A stretch of DNA of 64,000 bases from Micromonospora cathayae (GCF_028993575.1 NZ_CP118615.1:1240001-1304000), one strand, 5' to 3'. Shown: positions 24,658 through 33,526, counted from the stretch's first letter. Numbers and translations are program-made. Notes: generated by a model from the letters alone, not told the origin.

Positions 24658-25617
24658 ATGCGGGTGGTGTGGTTGACGGAGTTCGGCGGTCCGGAGGTGC
24701 TGGTACCGGGAACCGCGCCCGAGCCGGCCCCAGGCCCCGGGCAGGTCGTGGTCGAGGTCGCCCACGCCAACCTCACCTTCGTGGAGACCCAGTTCCGGGC
24801 GGGTCGTGCACCCTGGCCGTTCACCGGTTCGCTGCCGCTGGTCCCCGGCAACGGCGTCGGCGGGACCATCGTCACCGCCGGCCCGGGGGTGGATCCGGCC
24901 ATCGTCGGCCGGCGGGTGGTCAGCACCACCGGCGGCACCGGCGGGTACGCCGAACTGGTCGCGGTGGACGCGAACCTGCCGGTCGACGTGCCGGCCGGGC
25001 TGGCCCTGGACGATGCCGTCGCGCTACTCGCCGACGGGCGTACCGCGTTGATGCTGGTCGCCGCGGCCGGGTTGCGCGTCGGGGAGCGGGTGCTGGTCGA
25101 GGCGGCGGCCGGCGGGGTGGGGACGCTGCTGGTCCAGCTCGCCCGCGCGGCGGGCTGCCGGGTGGTGGCGCTGGCCGGGGGCGACCGGAAGGTCCGGCTG
25201 GCCCGCACGCTGGGCGCGGAGTTCGCGCTGGACTACCGCGTACCGGGCTGGGCCGACCAGGTCCGGGCCGCCACGGGCGGGGTGGACGTGGTCTTCGACG
25301 GGGTGGGCGGACGGCTCGCCCGTACCGCGTTCGACCTGCTCAACCCGGGTGGCCGGCTCGTCAGTTTCGGCCTGGCCGGTGGCACCTGGGCGGACGTGTC
25401 GGAGGCCGAGGCCGCCGCCCGGCAGGTGACCCTGCTGCGGCCGTCCGCCCCGCCCGAGCGGCTGCGCGACTGGACCGGGCAGGCCCTGGCGCTGGGCGCG
25501 GCAGGCCGGCTGCGCCCGGTGATCGGGCAACGTTTCCCGCTGGCGGAGGCCGCCGACGCGCACGCCGCGATGCAGTCGCGCGCCACCGTCGGCAAGACCC
25601 TGCTCGACGTACGCTGA
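24658..25617 (+). CDS. Zinc-type alcohol dehydrogenase / NADPH:quinone oxidoreductase-like protein
   Basis: A 319-residue medium-chain dehydrogenase without the catalytic zinc cysteines, as in quinone oxidoreductases: MRVVWLTEFGGPEVLVPG, PLVPGNGVGGTIV, VLVEAAAGGVGTLLVQLARAAGC (NADPH-binding Rossmann loop) and VDVVFDGVGG. It reduces quinones or other enones using NADPH. The ATG at 24658 has GAGGGGGAG upstream; a longer reading runs into the promoter. The MerR/SoxR-like operator just upstream fits redox-cycling induction. Confidence 0.9.
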   Translation: MRVVWLTEFGGPEVLVPGTAPEPAPGPGQVVVEVAHANLTFVETQFRAGRAPWPFTGSLPLVPGNGVGGTIVTAGPGVDPAIVGRRVVSTTGGTGGYAELVAVDANLPVDVPAGLALDDAVALLADGRTALMLVAAAGLRVGERVLVEAAAGGVGTLLVQLARAAGCRVVALAGGDRKVRLARTLGAEFALDYRVPGWADQVRAATGGVDVVFDGVGGRLARTAFDLLNPGGRLVSFGLAGGTWADVSEAEAAARQVTLLRPSAPPERLRDWTGQALALGAAGRLRPVIGQRFPLAEAADAHAAMQSRATVGKTLLDVR

Positions 25618-25835
25618 CCGACCCGCTCCGCTGCCACCGGCCCGGTTCCGCACACGGGCCGGGGTCCCGCGCGGGGCCACCGGCCCGGTCCTGCACGTGC
25701 CGTCGGCCCGGTCCCGCATGGGCCGGGTTCCGCACGGTGCCGCCGGGCCGGGCTCCGCGCGGTGGCGTCGGGCCGGTCAGTCCGTCCGGGGTTGGTGCCG
25801 TGCCGGGGGTCCGCCCGGGGTTGGTGCGGTCGGCG
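25618..25835. repeat. Degenerate GC repeat region around GGCCCGGTYCCGCA
   Basis: This 218-base gap between convergent genes is built mostly of imperfect copies of GGCCCGGTTCCGCA and later GTCCGGGGTTGGTGC. No ORF or clear hairpin with a defined loop is seen; the repeats may act together in termination. Confidence 0.55.
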
Positions 25836-26951
25836 TCAGAGGTACATGCCGGTCCGGTGTTCGCCCGTCCCGCCCTGCTGGTGACGGCTCGGCTTGTCCC
25901 CCTCGCCGAAGAAGCGCTTGCCGCCGAACTCGCCGTGCAGCCGGTCGTCCAGTTCGTCGGCCAGGCCGGTCATCACCTGCACCGCCAGCATCAGATGGGT
26001 GGCCTGGAAGTTCCGGCCGAAGACCGGGATGGACGCCCAGACCGTGTCGTCGGCACAGTAGAGCCGCCCGATCGGCATCCGGTTGGTCAGTTCGGAAAGC
26101 TTCACGTAGAGCTGCTCGGTCGGCTCGACCTCGGTGAGTACCGGGGAGAAGACGTCGACCAGGGGCGGATTGTCACGGACCCGCACGAAGACCATGGCCG
26201 AGCCGGCCCGGATGTTGATGTCCCCGTCCGAGTCGACCTGGAGCCGGTCGGAGTCCGACTTGAGCATGGTGGAGACGACGGTACGGACCTGCTCCGCCAA
26301 CGCCGCCACGTCGTTGGCCTCGGCCTGGGCGGTGGCCGCCGCGGCCAGCGCCTCGTCGAGGTCGGCCTCCACGTCGCGGTCCGGGCCGAACTCGCTGCGC
26401 GCGGTGCCCAGCGGCCCGACCGGCAGCGGCTCGCCGTCGGCGTCGTGCACCAGGTACACCAGGAACGCCGGGTGCGGAGCGCCGTAGACGTCGCGGAGCG
26501 TACGGGACAGGACCGCCGCGAGGCGGGACGTCTCGCCCTCCGCGCCGAGCAGGCCGAACTGCTCGCCGGACCCCTCCACCACCCCCGGCGGTGACCAGCC
26601 GAGCGCGATCATGTCGGCGACCGCGGCCCGGTCCAGCCGGTAGCCCTCGGGCAGGGTGGCGTTGCCGACCGCGCGGGCGGAGAGCGACCCCTCGTCGTCC
26701 ACGTCCACACTGATCGAGTAGACGGCGTCACCGGTACCCGACGCGGTGGGGTCGAGAGTCAGCTCGACATGCGCGCCGCTGGGCAGACCGCGAAGCTGGT
26801 CGGCGAGCGCCCGGGCGAACTCCCGCCAGGCCTCGGTGACCTTGGCGCGCAGGTCGGCCGTGCTCGGCTCGTCGAGCAGGATCGATTCGTGGTGGTCCGG
26901 CAGGGTGCCGGTCGCGTCATCGGCCGGCGCCGGGGGGTGGTCTGCCGTCAT
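25836..26951 (-). CDS. TY-Chap-type (T3SS/YbjN chaperone-like) protein with C-terminal MYL
   Basis: A 371-residue soluble acidic protein. I recognise it as the actinobacterial T3SS/YbjN-like peptide-binding chaperone type, from STADLRAKVTEAWREFARAL, LPEGYRLDRAAVADMIALGWSPPG and the second half LQVDSDGDINIRAGSAMVFVRV with RLYCADDTVWASIPVFGRNF. The name is from memory of the family and needs a profile search. The last residues are TGEHRTGMYL. This resembles the GQYL tail of Bpa and Mpa and meets the HbYX rule, so proteasome contact is possible but unproven. No membrane helix or signal is present. Confidence 0.7.
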   Translation of the reverse strand: MTADHPPAPADDATGTLPDHHESILLDEPSTADLRAKVTEAWREFARALADQLRGLPSGAHVELTLDPTASGTGDAVYSISVDVDDEGSLSARAVGNATLPEGYRLDRAAVADMIALGWSPPGVVEGSGEQFGLLGAEGETSRLAAVLSRTLRDVYGAPHPAFLVYLVHDADGEPLPVGPLGTARSEFGPDRDVEADLDEALAAAATAQAEANDVAALAEQVRTVVSTMLKSDSDRLQVDSDGDINIRAGSAMVFVRVRDNPPLVDVFSPVLTEVEPTEQLYVKLSELTNRMPIGRLYCADDTVWASIPVFGRNFQATHLMLAVQVMTGLADELDDRLHGEFGGKRFFGEGDKPSRHQQGGTGEHRTGMYL

Positions 26952-27086
26952 GATCGCCTCCGTCCGTCAGGGCCACCCTACCCACGGCACCGGTGGTTCG
27001 AATCGCCCAGCCGTGCTCAGGCCCGAAGCCGACGGCACGGCCGGCGGGAGGGTGTCGGCCACCGGACACGACTCGTCCCTGACGGC

Positions 27087-27223
27087 GGTGCCGAAGGCCG
27101 GGGCCACCCGGCGCAGGGTCGGTGCCGAAGGCCGGGGTCGCTCGGCGCAGGGCCGGTGCCGACGGACCCGAGTCACCCGGCGCAGGGTCAGTGCCGAAGG
27201 CCGGGATCACCCGGCGCAGGGTC
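27087..27223. repeat. Four tandem 34-35 bp units
   Basis: Units at 27087-27120, 27121-27154, 27155-27189 and 27190-27223 share GGTGCCGA near the start and CGGCGCAGGG near the end. They lie between the start of the TY-Chap gene and the end of the DUF6457 gene. Unit-to-unit changes are substitutions plus one extra base. No other element is visible in 26952-27243. Confidence 0.8.
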
Positions 27224-27243
27224 GGCACCGGCGGGCCCTGCGG

Positions 27244-27498
27244 TCAGCCGGGCGCTTCGTCGCCGAGCTCCACCGGCCAGTTCTTCGCCAGCTCACCGAG
27301 ACGGGCGGCGGTCGCCGCAGGGTCCGCGCCCCGGGCCGCCGCCAGCCCCAGCAGGTACGCGGTGACCGGCGCTCCCGGGCGCAGCACGTGATGGGCGACG
27401 TCCCGGGCCAGGTCGAGCACCACCGGCACCGGCACCTGGGTCGGGTCCAGGTCCAGGTCGGCGCAGGCCGCCGCGACCCACTCGTCCATCCGGTTCAT
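27244..27498 (-). CDS. DUF6457 small protein coupled to mobA
   Basis: An 84-residue acidic helical protein ([56 protein letters not shown]) that matches the DUF6457 family often found next to mobA. The ATG at 27498 overlaps the mobA stop by four bases (ATGA), with GGAGGAG eight bases upstream inside mobA, so translation is coupled. It may assist molybdenum-cofactor handling; that is inferred from position only. Confidence 0.8.
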   Translation of the reverse strand: MNRMDEWVAAACADLDLDPTQVPVPVVLDLARDVAHHVLRPGAPVTAYLLGLAAARGADPAATAARLGELAKNWPVELGDEAPG

Positions 27499-28100
27499 CG
27501 CATCCACTCCTCCGCCCGGCGTACGTCGTCGTCAGTGTCACAGTCGAACCACGGCGGCGCACCCGTACCGGACCACCACAACTCGCTCACCATCAGGCCG
27601 GCCAGTAGGGCGCGGATCGACGCCCCGGCCAACGATCCGCCCCGCTCGTCGGCGAGCCGGTCGACGGCCGCCCGCAACGAGGGCACCCGCCACACCCCGC
27701 AGAGCTGCTGCCGCCGGCCGTCGGTGTCGACGTAGCAGACCCCGTCGGCGGTGGCGTCGGCGGCGAGCGCCCGGCGCAGCTCACCGACCGCCGTCGAGGT
27801 GAGTAACGGCAGGTCGCCGGCGAGCAGCGCGACCGTCGTCGACTCCGGCGGAAGCAGGGTCAACCCGGCGGCGGTGGCCGCGACCGGGCCACCACCGGCC
27901 GGTTCCTCCCGGACCACCAGGGCACCGGCGGGGACCGGGGTGGTGTCCGGGCCGACCACGATCCGGGGGGCCGCGTCGGCCACCGCCGCCAGCACCCGAT
28001 CCCGCATCGGGCGGCCCCCGACGGCCACGCCGGGCTTGTCGACCCCGCCGAGCCGGCGCGCCGCGCCACCGGTCAACACCACCGCCGCAAAGCCGGTCAC
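27495..28100 (-). CDS. mobA: Molybdenum cofactor guanylyltransferase
   Basis: A 201-residue nucleotidyltransferase with the signature [16 protein letters not shown] at the N-terminus, [16 protein letters not shown] and [14 protein letters not shown]. It joins GMP to molybdopterin to give the bis-MGD precursor used by formate dehydrogenases and related enzymes. The GTG start at 28100 has TACCGT six bases upstream (28107-28112). fdhD lies divergently 213 bases away, in keeping with formate-dehydrogenase maturation. Confidence 0.9.
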   Translation of the reverse strand: MTGFAAVVLTGGAARRLGGVDKPGVAVGGRPMRDRVLAAVADAAPRIVVGPDTTPVPAGALVVREEPAGGGPVAATAAGLTLLPPESTTVALLAGDLPLLTSTAVGELRRALAADATADGVCYVDTDGRRQQLCGVWRVPSLRAAVDRLADERGGSLAGASIRALLAGLMVSELWWSGTGAPPWFDCDTDDDVRRAEEWMR

Positions 28101-28127
28101 CCGGTCACGGTAGCCCTGCGGAGATCG

Positions 28128-28275
28128 ACGGCCAAGCGGTCGGGAACACGGACGAGCCGAGCGCAGTTGGCGAACGACCGGTCGGAACGGACCTCAACGG
28201 AGTTGGCGGCCAGGCGGTCGGGACGAGCCCGGCACAGTTGGCGGCCAAGTGGTCGGGGCGGGACGAGCCCTGCCG
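28128..28275. repeat. Degenerate tandem repeat upstream of fdhD
   Basis: Three to four units with the order CGGTCGGG, GACGAGCC, CAGTTGGCGGCC repeat at about 36-48 base spacing in the divergent mobA-fdhD gap. The fdhD -10 box lies 25 bases beyond the last unit. Their role is unknown. Confidence 0.6.
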
Positions 28276-28312
28276 GGAGGGGCGGTCACCCGGTCGGGGC
28301 AGGATGGGCGGT

Positions 28313-29188
28313 ATGGGACGGGCGACTGACCGACGCAGCGTGCTCCGCATCGACCTGAGCGCCGAGCGGCGGGTGGTCCGCCGGCCGGACAGCCTGTCCG
28401 TGGAGGAGCCGCTGGAGATCCGGGTGGGCCCGGCCGGTCCGGGCCGGCGACGGCCGCTGGCGGTGACCATGCGGACCCCCGGCGACGACCTGGATCTGGC
28501 GATCGGCTTCCTGCTGACCGAGGGGCTGATCCGGTCGGCCGACGACGTGCACACCGCCCAGCTCTGCGCCGGGACGGAGACCCCGAACACGTACAACGTG
28601 GTTGACGTGGTGCTGGCCCCCGGGGTGCCGGAGCCGACCACCGACCCGGCCCGCAACTTCTACACCACCAGTTCGTGCGGGGTGTGCGGCAAGGCGAGCA
28701 TCGACTCGGTGCGTACCCGGTCGGCGTACCGGGTCGTCGACGACCCGATGGTGGTACCGGCCGACCTGCTGGCGGCCCTGCCGGAAACCCTGCGTTCCGC
28801 CCAGCGGGGCTTCGACCGCACCGGCGGGCTGCACGCCGCCGGTCTGTTCACCGGCAGCGGGGAACTGGTGGTGCTGCGGGAGGACGTGGGCCGGCACAAC
28901 GCCGTGGACAAGGTGGTCGGCTGGGCCGTCCGGGAGAACCGCCTGCCACTGGCCGGGCACCTGCTGCTGGTGTCCGGGCGGGCCAGTTTCGAGCTGACCC
29001 AGAAGGCGTGGATGGCGGGGATTCCGCTGTTGGCGGCGGTGTCCGCGCCGAGCAGTCTCGCCGTCGACCTGGCCGCCGAGGCGGGAATGACCCTGGTCGG
29101 TTTCCTGCGCGGCGACACGATGAACGTCTACACCGGCGACCACCGGGTCACCTGCGGGCCCAGCTCAGGAAGCGTTCGACCACGTTGA
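28313..29188 (+). CDS. fdhD: Formate dehydrogenase accessory sulfurtransferase
   Basis: A 291-residue Fdh[45 protein letters not shown] with the two sulfur-transfer cysteines, [31 protein letters not shown] and [19 protein letters not shown]. It hands sulfur to the molybdenum of formate dehydrogenase. The ATG at 28313 is chosen because CAGGAT (28300-28305) lies seven bases upstream; an ATG nine bases earlier is possible. The final 41 bases overlap a decayed minus-strand gene. No formate dehydrogenase gene is in the window. Confidence 0.93.
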   Translation: MGRATDRRSVLRIDLSAERRVVRRPDSLSVEEPLEIRVGPAGPGRRRPLAVTMRTPGDDLDLAIGFLLTEGLIRSADDVHTAQLCAGTETPNTYNVVDVVLAPGVPEPTTDPARNFYTTSSCGVCGKASIDSVRTRSAYRVVDDPMVVPADLLAALPETLRSAQRGFDRTGGLHAAGLFTGSGELVVLREDVGRHNAVDKVVGWAVRENRLPLAGHLLLVSGRASFELTQKAWMAGIPLLAAVSAPSSLAVDLAAEAGMTLVGFLRGDTMNVYTGDHRVTCGPSSGSVRPR

Positions 29189-29360
29189 CGGTGGTGGGTA
29201 GTTCGGTGGCGGCGTCGATCATTCTGGTGGCGAGGTAGAGCAGCAGGCCGAGGCGGTCGGTGCCGTACTCGGTGAGCAGGGCGAGTTTCGCGGGTTGGCA
29301 CGGCCAGGGGGCACCGCAGCGCGAGCACCGCCAGGACGGGCGGGCCGCCGCGTGATCCCA
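29148..29360 (-). pseudogene. Truncated small zinc-ribbon-like protein (5' end lost)
   Basis: Read on the minus strand, 29360-29148 encodes WRCSRCGAPWPCQPAKLALL and then GLLLYLATRMIDAATELP up to a TGA. The CxxC...C pattern and length match a small conserved actinobacterial protein often found beside XRE/DUF397 genes. No ATG, GTG or TTG exists in this frame at or above 29360. Its intact part stops exactly where the DUF5753 fragment on the other strand begins, so a deletion probably removed its start. Its 3' end overlaps fdhD by 41 bases. Confidence 0.5.
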
Positions 29361-29845
29361 TGGCGAAGCTCGGCGCTCCGTCGTGGTTTCTGCCCTGGCT
29401 GGACGCCGAACGCGACGCGACCCAGCTCCGCTACTTCGAACCCAACCTCATCCCCGGCATCCTCGCTGGGGACACACCATCCCAGTTGGTGGCCGTACTC
29501 GCCGAGTCGGCGCTGACCTGCGCCGGTGACGATTTCGCCGGCATCCTGGCCGGACAGATCGCCCATCTGATCACCCTGGCTGAGCATCCGAACGTCCATG
29601 TGAATGTGGTCCCGGCGAGCGTCGGCCTGCACATCGGGCTATCCGGCCCGTTCGCGCTGGCCCGATCCAGCGAAGGCCGCTGGATCGGCCATCTCGAAAA
29701 CCAGTTGGGCGGAATCGTCGTGGACAACGACGAGGAGGTGGCTACCCTTCAGGCCCGGTGGGAGAACGTCCGGAACGAGGCGCTACCGCGCCGACAGTCG
29801 ATCGAACTGATGAAGGAAGTGATCAACCATCATGGACCTCAGTAA
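29360..29845 (+). pseudogene. DUF5753 regulator fragment lacking its HTH domain
   Basis: The 161-residue reading frame contains the DUF5753 core (WFLPWLDAERDATQLRYFEPNLIPGIL, LAGQIAHLITLAEHPNVHVNVVPASVGLHIGLSGPF, EVATLQARWENVRNEAL). The N-terminal XRE helix-turn-helix of about 100 residues is absent. About 25-30 residues that normally follow PGLL (the EYAR...RLERQ segment) are also missing. It overlaps the DUF397 gene by 14 bases in the usual order. It could still be translated, but a DNA-binding role is lost. Confidence 0.6.
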
Positions 29846-30023
29846 CGCCATCTGGCGCAAGAGCACCCGCAGCGGTTCGAGCGGCGGCAACTGCGTCGAG
29901 GTGGCCGACAATCTTCCCGGCATCGTCGGCGTACGGGACTCGAAGGACCCGGCCGGGCCGACGCTGGCCTTCTCCCCGACCGCCTGGCGGTCGTTCGTCG
30001 CTGAAGTCCCCAGCCGCACCTGA
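29832..30023 (+). CDS. DUF397 small protein
   Basis: A complete 63-residue DUF397 protein (NAIWRKSTRSGSSGGNCVEVADNLPGIVGVRDSKDPAGPTLAFSPTAWRSFVAEV). DUF397 proteins normally pair with an adjacent XRE-DUF5753 regulator and can antagonise it, as in the BldB/WhiJ-like systems of streptomycetes. Here the partner has lost its HTH domain, so this copy may be an orphan. The start ATG at 29832 lies within the end of the DUF5753 frame. Confidence 0.85.
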   Translation: MDLSNAIWRKSTRSGSSGGNCVEVADNLPGIVGVRDSKDPAGPTLAFSPTAWRSFVAEVPSRT

Positions 30024-30127
30024 CCCGCACCTCGTCGACCCCAGGCGAATTGCCATTGTCTGATGTCCATGGGCGGCGATTTCTCTCGATCCGACGGAGT
30101 AGCGGCGGGCGCGGGGAGCGCAGGACG

Positions 30128-31156
30128 TCAGCGGCGACGGCGGCGGGAAGTGCGCTTGTCATTGAGGGCCGGCCAGTCGGTCAGCCGGGACGGGGGCACC
30201 GCCTGGCGGAGCAGGTCGTCGAGGAGCAGGGCCATCGGGTAGTCGGGCTGCTGGTCGAGTACGCGTTCCAGGGCCACCGCCGCCAGCGCCCCGTGCCCGG
30301 ACCGGAAGGCGGCGAAGGCGAGCAGACAGCCGGGCGCGGCGACGAGTTCCGGTTCGCTGCGGCGGAACACGTCCGTCCAGAGGTCGATGTGCTCGTCGCT
30401 GCCCTCGGTGCGTTCCCACACGTCGTCCCGGGCGGGCACGAACGTCAGCAGCACACCGAGCCAGGCCGCGTCGTCGTCGGTCAGCCGCTCGCCGCGCCGG
30501 CTCAGCTCCAGCGCCGCCCGGTGCGCCGTACCGGCCGGACCGGTGACGGCCCGTGCCGAGGGCAGTTCCTCGGCCGGGACCGGCCGTAGCAGGTCGCCGA
30601 GGCGGGACCGGGCCCGGGCGGTGGCTGCCCGCATCGCCTCCCGGGTCGGGCCGGTGACCGGGGCCACCTGGGCGGTCAGTGCCGCGCGGTCGGGCAGGGC
30701 GACCTGACCGGCGAAGACGGCCGCTGCGGTGACCTGGCTGGCCGTCGGGTCGTACGGGGTGCCCTCGGGCGGGCAGCATCCGGGGTCGGTGCAGAGGTAC
30801 GACCAGTAGCGGCCGTCGCCGACCCGCAGCGCGTCCAGCACCGTGATGTCGGCCCCGCCCAGCTCGTGCCGGACGGCGTCCACCGCTGCGGTCACCCGGG
30901 CCGCCGGGCCGTACCCGATGATGGTGGCCGCCTCGGCACGCTGCCGGCGCAGCACGGCGGCGAGGTAGCGGGCGGCGGGCGCGGCGGCGGTGCCCGGCGG
31001 CGGCAGGTCGGCGCGGGCGGCGAAGACGATCTGCCGGCCCCGCAGGGCCACCAGCACCACGCTCTCGGCGGGGTGGAACCCGAGCAGGTACGGGACGGCG
31101 GCGATGAGGTCGGCGGGCGAGCGGACGGCCAACCGGGGGCGCTCGGTCGAGTTCAT
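30128..31156 (-). CDS. DUF4192 domain protein
   Basis: A 342-residue protein whose N-terminus, RLAVRSPADLIAAVPYLLGFHPAESVVLVALRG, is the DUF4192 signature. It also contains GRYWSYLCTDPGCCPPEGTPYD and ends in a basic KRTSRRRRR tail that could touch nucleic acid. The domain is common in actinobacteria and of unknown function. The ATG at 31156 has a CACGCT box six bases upstream. Very long alternative readings through the upstream region on the same strand are not supported. Confidence 0.85.
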   Translation of the reverse strand: MNSTERPRLAVRSPADLIAAVPYLLGFHPAESVVLVALRGRQIVFAARADLPPPGTAAAPAARYLAAVLRRQRAEAATIIGYGPAARVTAAVDAVRHELGGADITVLDALRVGDGRYWSYLCTDPGCCPPEGTPYDPTASQVTAAAVFAGQVALPDRAALTAQVAPVTGPTREAMRAATARARSRLGDLLRPVPAEELPSARAVTGPAGTAHRAALELSRRGERLTDDDAAWLGVLLTFVPARDDVWERTEGSDEHIDLWTDVFRRSEPELVAAPGCLLAFAAFRSGHGALAAVALERVLDQQPDYPMALLLDDLLRQAVPPSRLTDWPALNDKRTSRRRRR

Positions 31157-31205
31157 GCCGGCAGCGTGCGGGGCGGCCGGGGCCGAGCGCCGCCCCCGGC
31201 CGCCC

Positions 31206-31235
31206 CCTGTGGACGACACCCGCCCTGTCCACAGG
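31206..31235. promoter_or_regulatory. Inverted pair of DnaA-box-like 9-mers
   Basis: CCTGTGGAC (31206-31214) and GTCCACAGG (31227-31235) are exact inverted repeats with a 12-base spacer. Each carries eight of nine bases of the actinobacterial DnaA box TTGTCCACA or its complement. They lie in the divergent gap between DUF4192 and the kinase gene. Confidence 0.35.
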
Positions 31236-31339
31236 CTTGCCGGGCCCGGCCGCAGGTCAGCGCGAACCTGCACACACTGCAAATACGGTGTGGCGGGCGG
31301 CCACCCCCTTTCGTCCGCCGGACCGGCTAGGTTTCGCTC

Positions 31340-32257
31340 ATGGACCTGGCCTACCTGCGGGCGCATCCGGCGCACCTGCCGACCTTCCTGACCCACCAGC
31401 GGATCCGGGAGACACCGGTGGCCGGGGGCAGCATCTGCGCCGCTACCCGGCTCACCCTGGACGACGGCCATTCGATCTTCGCGAAGAGCTGGCCGGAGGG
31501 GTCGGGCCGACCGGTCCCGGAGGGCTTCTTCGCCAGCGAGGCGGCCGGTCTGCGGTGGCTGCGGGCGGCGGACGCGGTGGGCGTACCGGAGGTGCTGGTG
31601 GCGCTGCCGGAGCTGCTGGCGCTCGACTGGATCGAGCCCGGCGAGCCGACGCCGGCCGCCGCCGAACGCCTCGGCCGAGAGCTGGCCGCCCTGCACCGGG
31701 CCGGCGCGCCGGCCTTCGGGGCCGACTGGGCGGGGTTCATCGGGGCGTTGCCGCAGGACAACGCGCTGGACCCGGGGCCCTGGTCGACCTGGTTCGCGCG
31801 GTGCCGCCTGCTGCCGTACCTGCGTCGTTCGGTCGACGGCGGCGCGCTCGGCCCGGCGGAGACCACGCTGGTCGAGCAGGTGGTCGAGCGGATCGGGGAG
31901 TACGGCGGGGACGAGCCGCCCGCCCGGATCCACGGTGACCTCTGGCCGGGGAACGTGTTGTGGGGTCTCGACGACCGGGCCTGGCTGGTGGACCCGGCCG
32001 CGCACGGCGGCCACCGGGAGACCGACCTGGCCCAGTTGGCGCTGTTCGGCGGCGCTCCGCACCTGGACCGGATCCTGGCCGCCTACCGGGAGGTGTGGCC
32101 GCTGGCCGACGGGTGGGCGGAGCGGGTGCCGCTGCACCAGCTCCACCTGATGCTGGTGCACACCGCCCTGTTCGGCGCGGCCTGGCGGGAGGCGGTCGGC
32201 AAGACCGCACGACAGGCACTGGACGGTGCGTCCGGACGCGCTAACGTCAAGCGATGA
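31340..32257 (+). CDS. Fructosamine kinase family protein
   Basis: A 305-residue aminoglycoside-phosphotransferase-fold kinase of the fructosamine-3-kinase type: [33 protein letters not shown], catalytic loop [14 protein letters not shown] and metal-binding [21 protein letters not shown]. It phosphorylates sugar amines formed by protein glycation, or related ribulosamines. TAGGTT (31328-31333) lies six bases before the ATG. Its TGA overlaps the moaA ATG in an ATGA arrangement. Confidence 0.9.
   Translation: MDLAYLRAHPAHLPTFLTHQRIRETPVAGGSICAATRLTLDDGHSIFAKSWPEGSGRPVPEGFFASEAAGLRWLRAADAVGVPEVLVALPELLALDWIEPGEPTPAAAERLGRELAALHRAGAPAFGADWAGFIGALPQDNALDPGPWSTWFARCRLLPYLRRSVDGGALGPAETTLVEQVVERIGEYGGDEPPARIHGDLWPGNVLWGLDDRAWLVDPAAHGGHRETDLAQLALFGGAPHLDRILAAYREVWPLADGWAERVPLHQLHLMLVHTALFGAAWREAVGKTARQALDGASGRANVKR
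32242..32247 (+). promoter_or_regulatory. -10 box TAACGT of moaA inside the preceding gene
   Basis: TAACGT lies within the 3' end of the fructosamine-kinase gene, six bases before the moaA ATG at 32254. It suggests moaA can be transcribed leaderless and independently of the kinase. Confidence 0.5.
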
Positions 32258-33267
32258 GCGTAGATCCATCGGGCGGTGACGGCCTGGTCGACCGGTACGG
32301 CCGGGTAGCTCGAGACCTGCGGGTCTCGCTGACCGACAAGTGCAATCTGCGCTGTACGTACTGCATGCCGGCGGAGGGGCTGCCCTGGCTGGCCGGTCCG
32401 GACCTGCTCACCGACGCCGAGGTCGTCCGGCTGGTGGACGTGGCGGTACGGCACCTGGGGGTGACCGAGGTGCGGTTCACCGGCGGTGAGCCGCTGATCC
32501 GGCCCGGCCTGGCCGGCATCGTGGCCGCCGTGGCGGCGCTGACACCCCGGCCCCGGATCTCGTTGACCACCAACGGCATCGGGCTGGACCGGGTCGCGCC
32601 CGCGCTGGCCGCCGCCGGGCTGGACCGGGTGAACGTGTCCCTGGACACCCTGGACGCGGACCGCTTCGCCCGGTTGACCCGCCGGCCGCGCCTGCCCGAC
32701 GTGCTGGCCGGGCTGGCCGGTGCCCGGGCGGCGGGGCTCATCCCGGTCAAGGTCAACGCGGTGCTGATGCGCGGGGTCAACGACGACGAGGCCCCCGCCC
32801 TGCTGCGCTTCGCCCTGGCCGAAGGCTACGAACTCAGGTTCATCGAGCAGATGCCGCTGGACGCCCAGCACGGCTGGGACCGGTCGGCCATGGTGACCGC
32901 CGACGAGATCCTCAGCACGCTGGGCGGAGAGTTCGATCTCACCCCCGACCCCGCCGGACGGGGGACGGCACCGGCCGAGACCTGGCTGGTCGACGGGGGC
33001 CCGGCCCGGGTCGGCGTGATCGCCAGCGTCACCCGGCCGTTCTGCGGCGACTGCGACCGGACCAGGCTCACCGCCGACGGGCAGGTCCGGGCCTGCCTCT
33101 TCGCCACCGAGGAGTCCGACCTGCGCGGGGCGTTGCGCGCCGGGGCGGACGACACCGAGCTGGCCCGGCGCTGGCAGCGGGCGATGTGGGGCAAACGGGC
33201 CGGGCACGGCATCGACGATCCGACCTTCCTGCAACCGGTACGGCCGATGTCGGCGATCGGAGGCTGA
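32254..33267 (+). CDS. moaA: GTP 3',8-cyclase (molybdopterin biosynthesis)
   Basis: A 337-residue radical SAM enzyme. Cys30, Cys34 and Cys37 in [14 protein letters not shown] bind the SAM cluster, and a second cluster is held by FCGDCDRTR with a following cysteine near RACLF. The protein ends in the conserved GG tail (MSAIGG). It makes cyclic 3',8-dihydro-GTP, the first step of molybdenum-cofactor synthesis, with MoaC (47.2 kb) acting next. Its ATG overlaps the preceding TGA. moaD follows after one base. Confidence 0.95.
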   Translation: MSVDPSGGDGLVDRYGRVARDLRVSLTDKCNLRCTYCMPAEGLPWLAGPDLLTDAEVVRLVDVAVRHLGVTEVRFTGGEPLIRPGLAGIVAAVAALTPRPRISLTTNGIGLDRVAPALAAAGLDRVNVSLDTLDADRFARLTRRPRLPDVLAGLAGARAAGLIPVKVNAVLMRGVNDDEAPALLRFALAEGYELRFIEQMPLDAQHGWDRSAMVTADEILSTLGGEFDLTPDPAGRGTAPAETWLVDGGPARVGVIASVTRPFCGDCDRTRLTADGQVRACLFATEESDLRGALRAGADDTELARRWQRAMWGKRAGHGIDDPTFLQPVRPMSAIGG

Positions 33268-33268
33268 C

Positions 33269-33514
33269 GTGGAGATCACCATCCGTTACTACGCCGGGGC
33301 CCGGGCCGCTGCCGGGTGTGCCCAGGAAAGCGGTCCCGCCGGGCGTACGCTCGACGAGATCGTCGACGAGTTGGCCGGCCGGCACGGCGACCAGCTCGCC
33401 AGAGTGCTCCGGGCGGCGAGTTTCCTGGTCGACGGCGTGACCTGTCATGATCGTCGGACCCCGCTGCCGGCCGGGGCCACGATCGACGTGCTGCCTCCCT
33501 TCGCCGGAGGCTGA
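33269..33514 (+). CDS. moaD: MoaD/ThiS-family sulfur carrier (molybdopterin synthase small subunit)
   Basis: An 81-residue ubiquitin-like protein starting ITIRYYAGARAAAG and ending in LPPFAGG, where the terminal glycine is thiocarboxylated. It gives sulfur to MoaE during molybdopterin formation. It starts at a GTG one base after the moaA stop and is clearly co-transcribed with it. The activating enzyme MoeB is not in the window. A ThiS assignment is less likely because of the moaA neighbour. Confidence 0.88.
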   Translation: MEITIRYYAGARAAAGCAQESGPAGRTLDEIVDELAGRHGDQLARVLRAASFLVDGVTCHDRRTPLPAGATIDVLPPFAGG

Positions 33515-33526
33515 GGGAGGCTTCGC

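Noticed and set aside
27087..27223. CRISPR array
   Set aside because: The units are contiguous without unique spacers, are not palindromic repeats of the usual type, and no cas gene is present.
30128..32269. A 713-codon minus-strand frame extending the DUF4192 gene upstream
   Set aside because: The first part is antisense to the fructosamine-kinase gene and has no family motif; the DUF4192 signature begins at the ATG at 31156.
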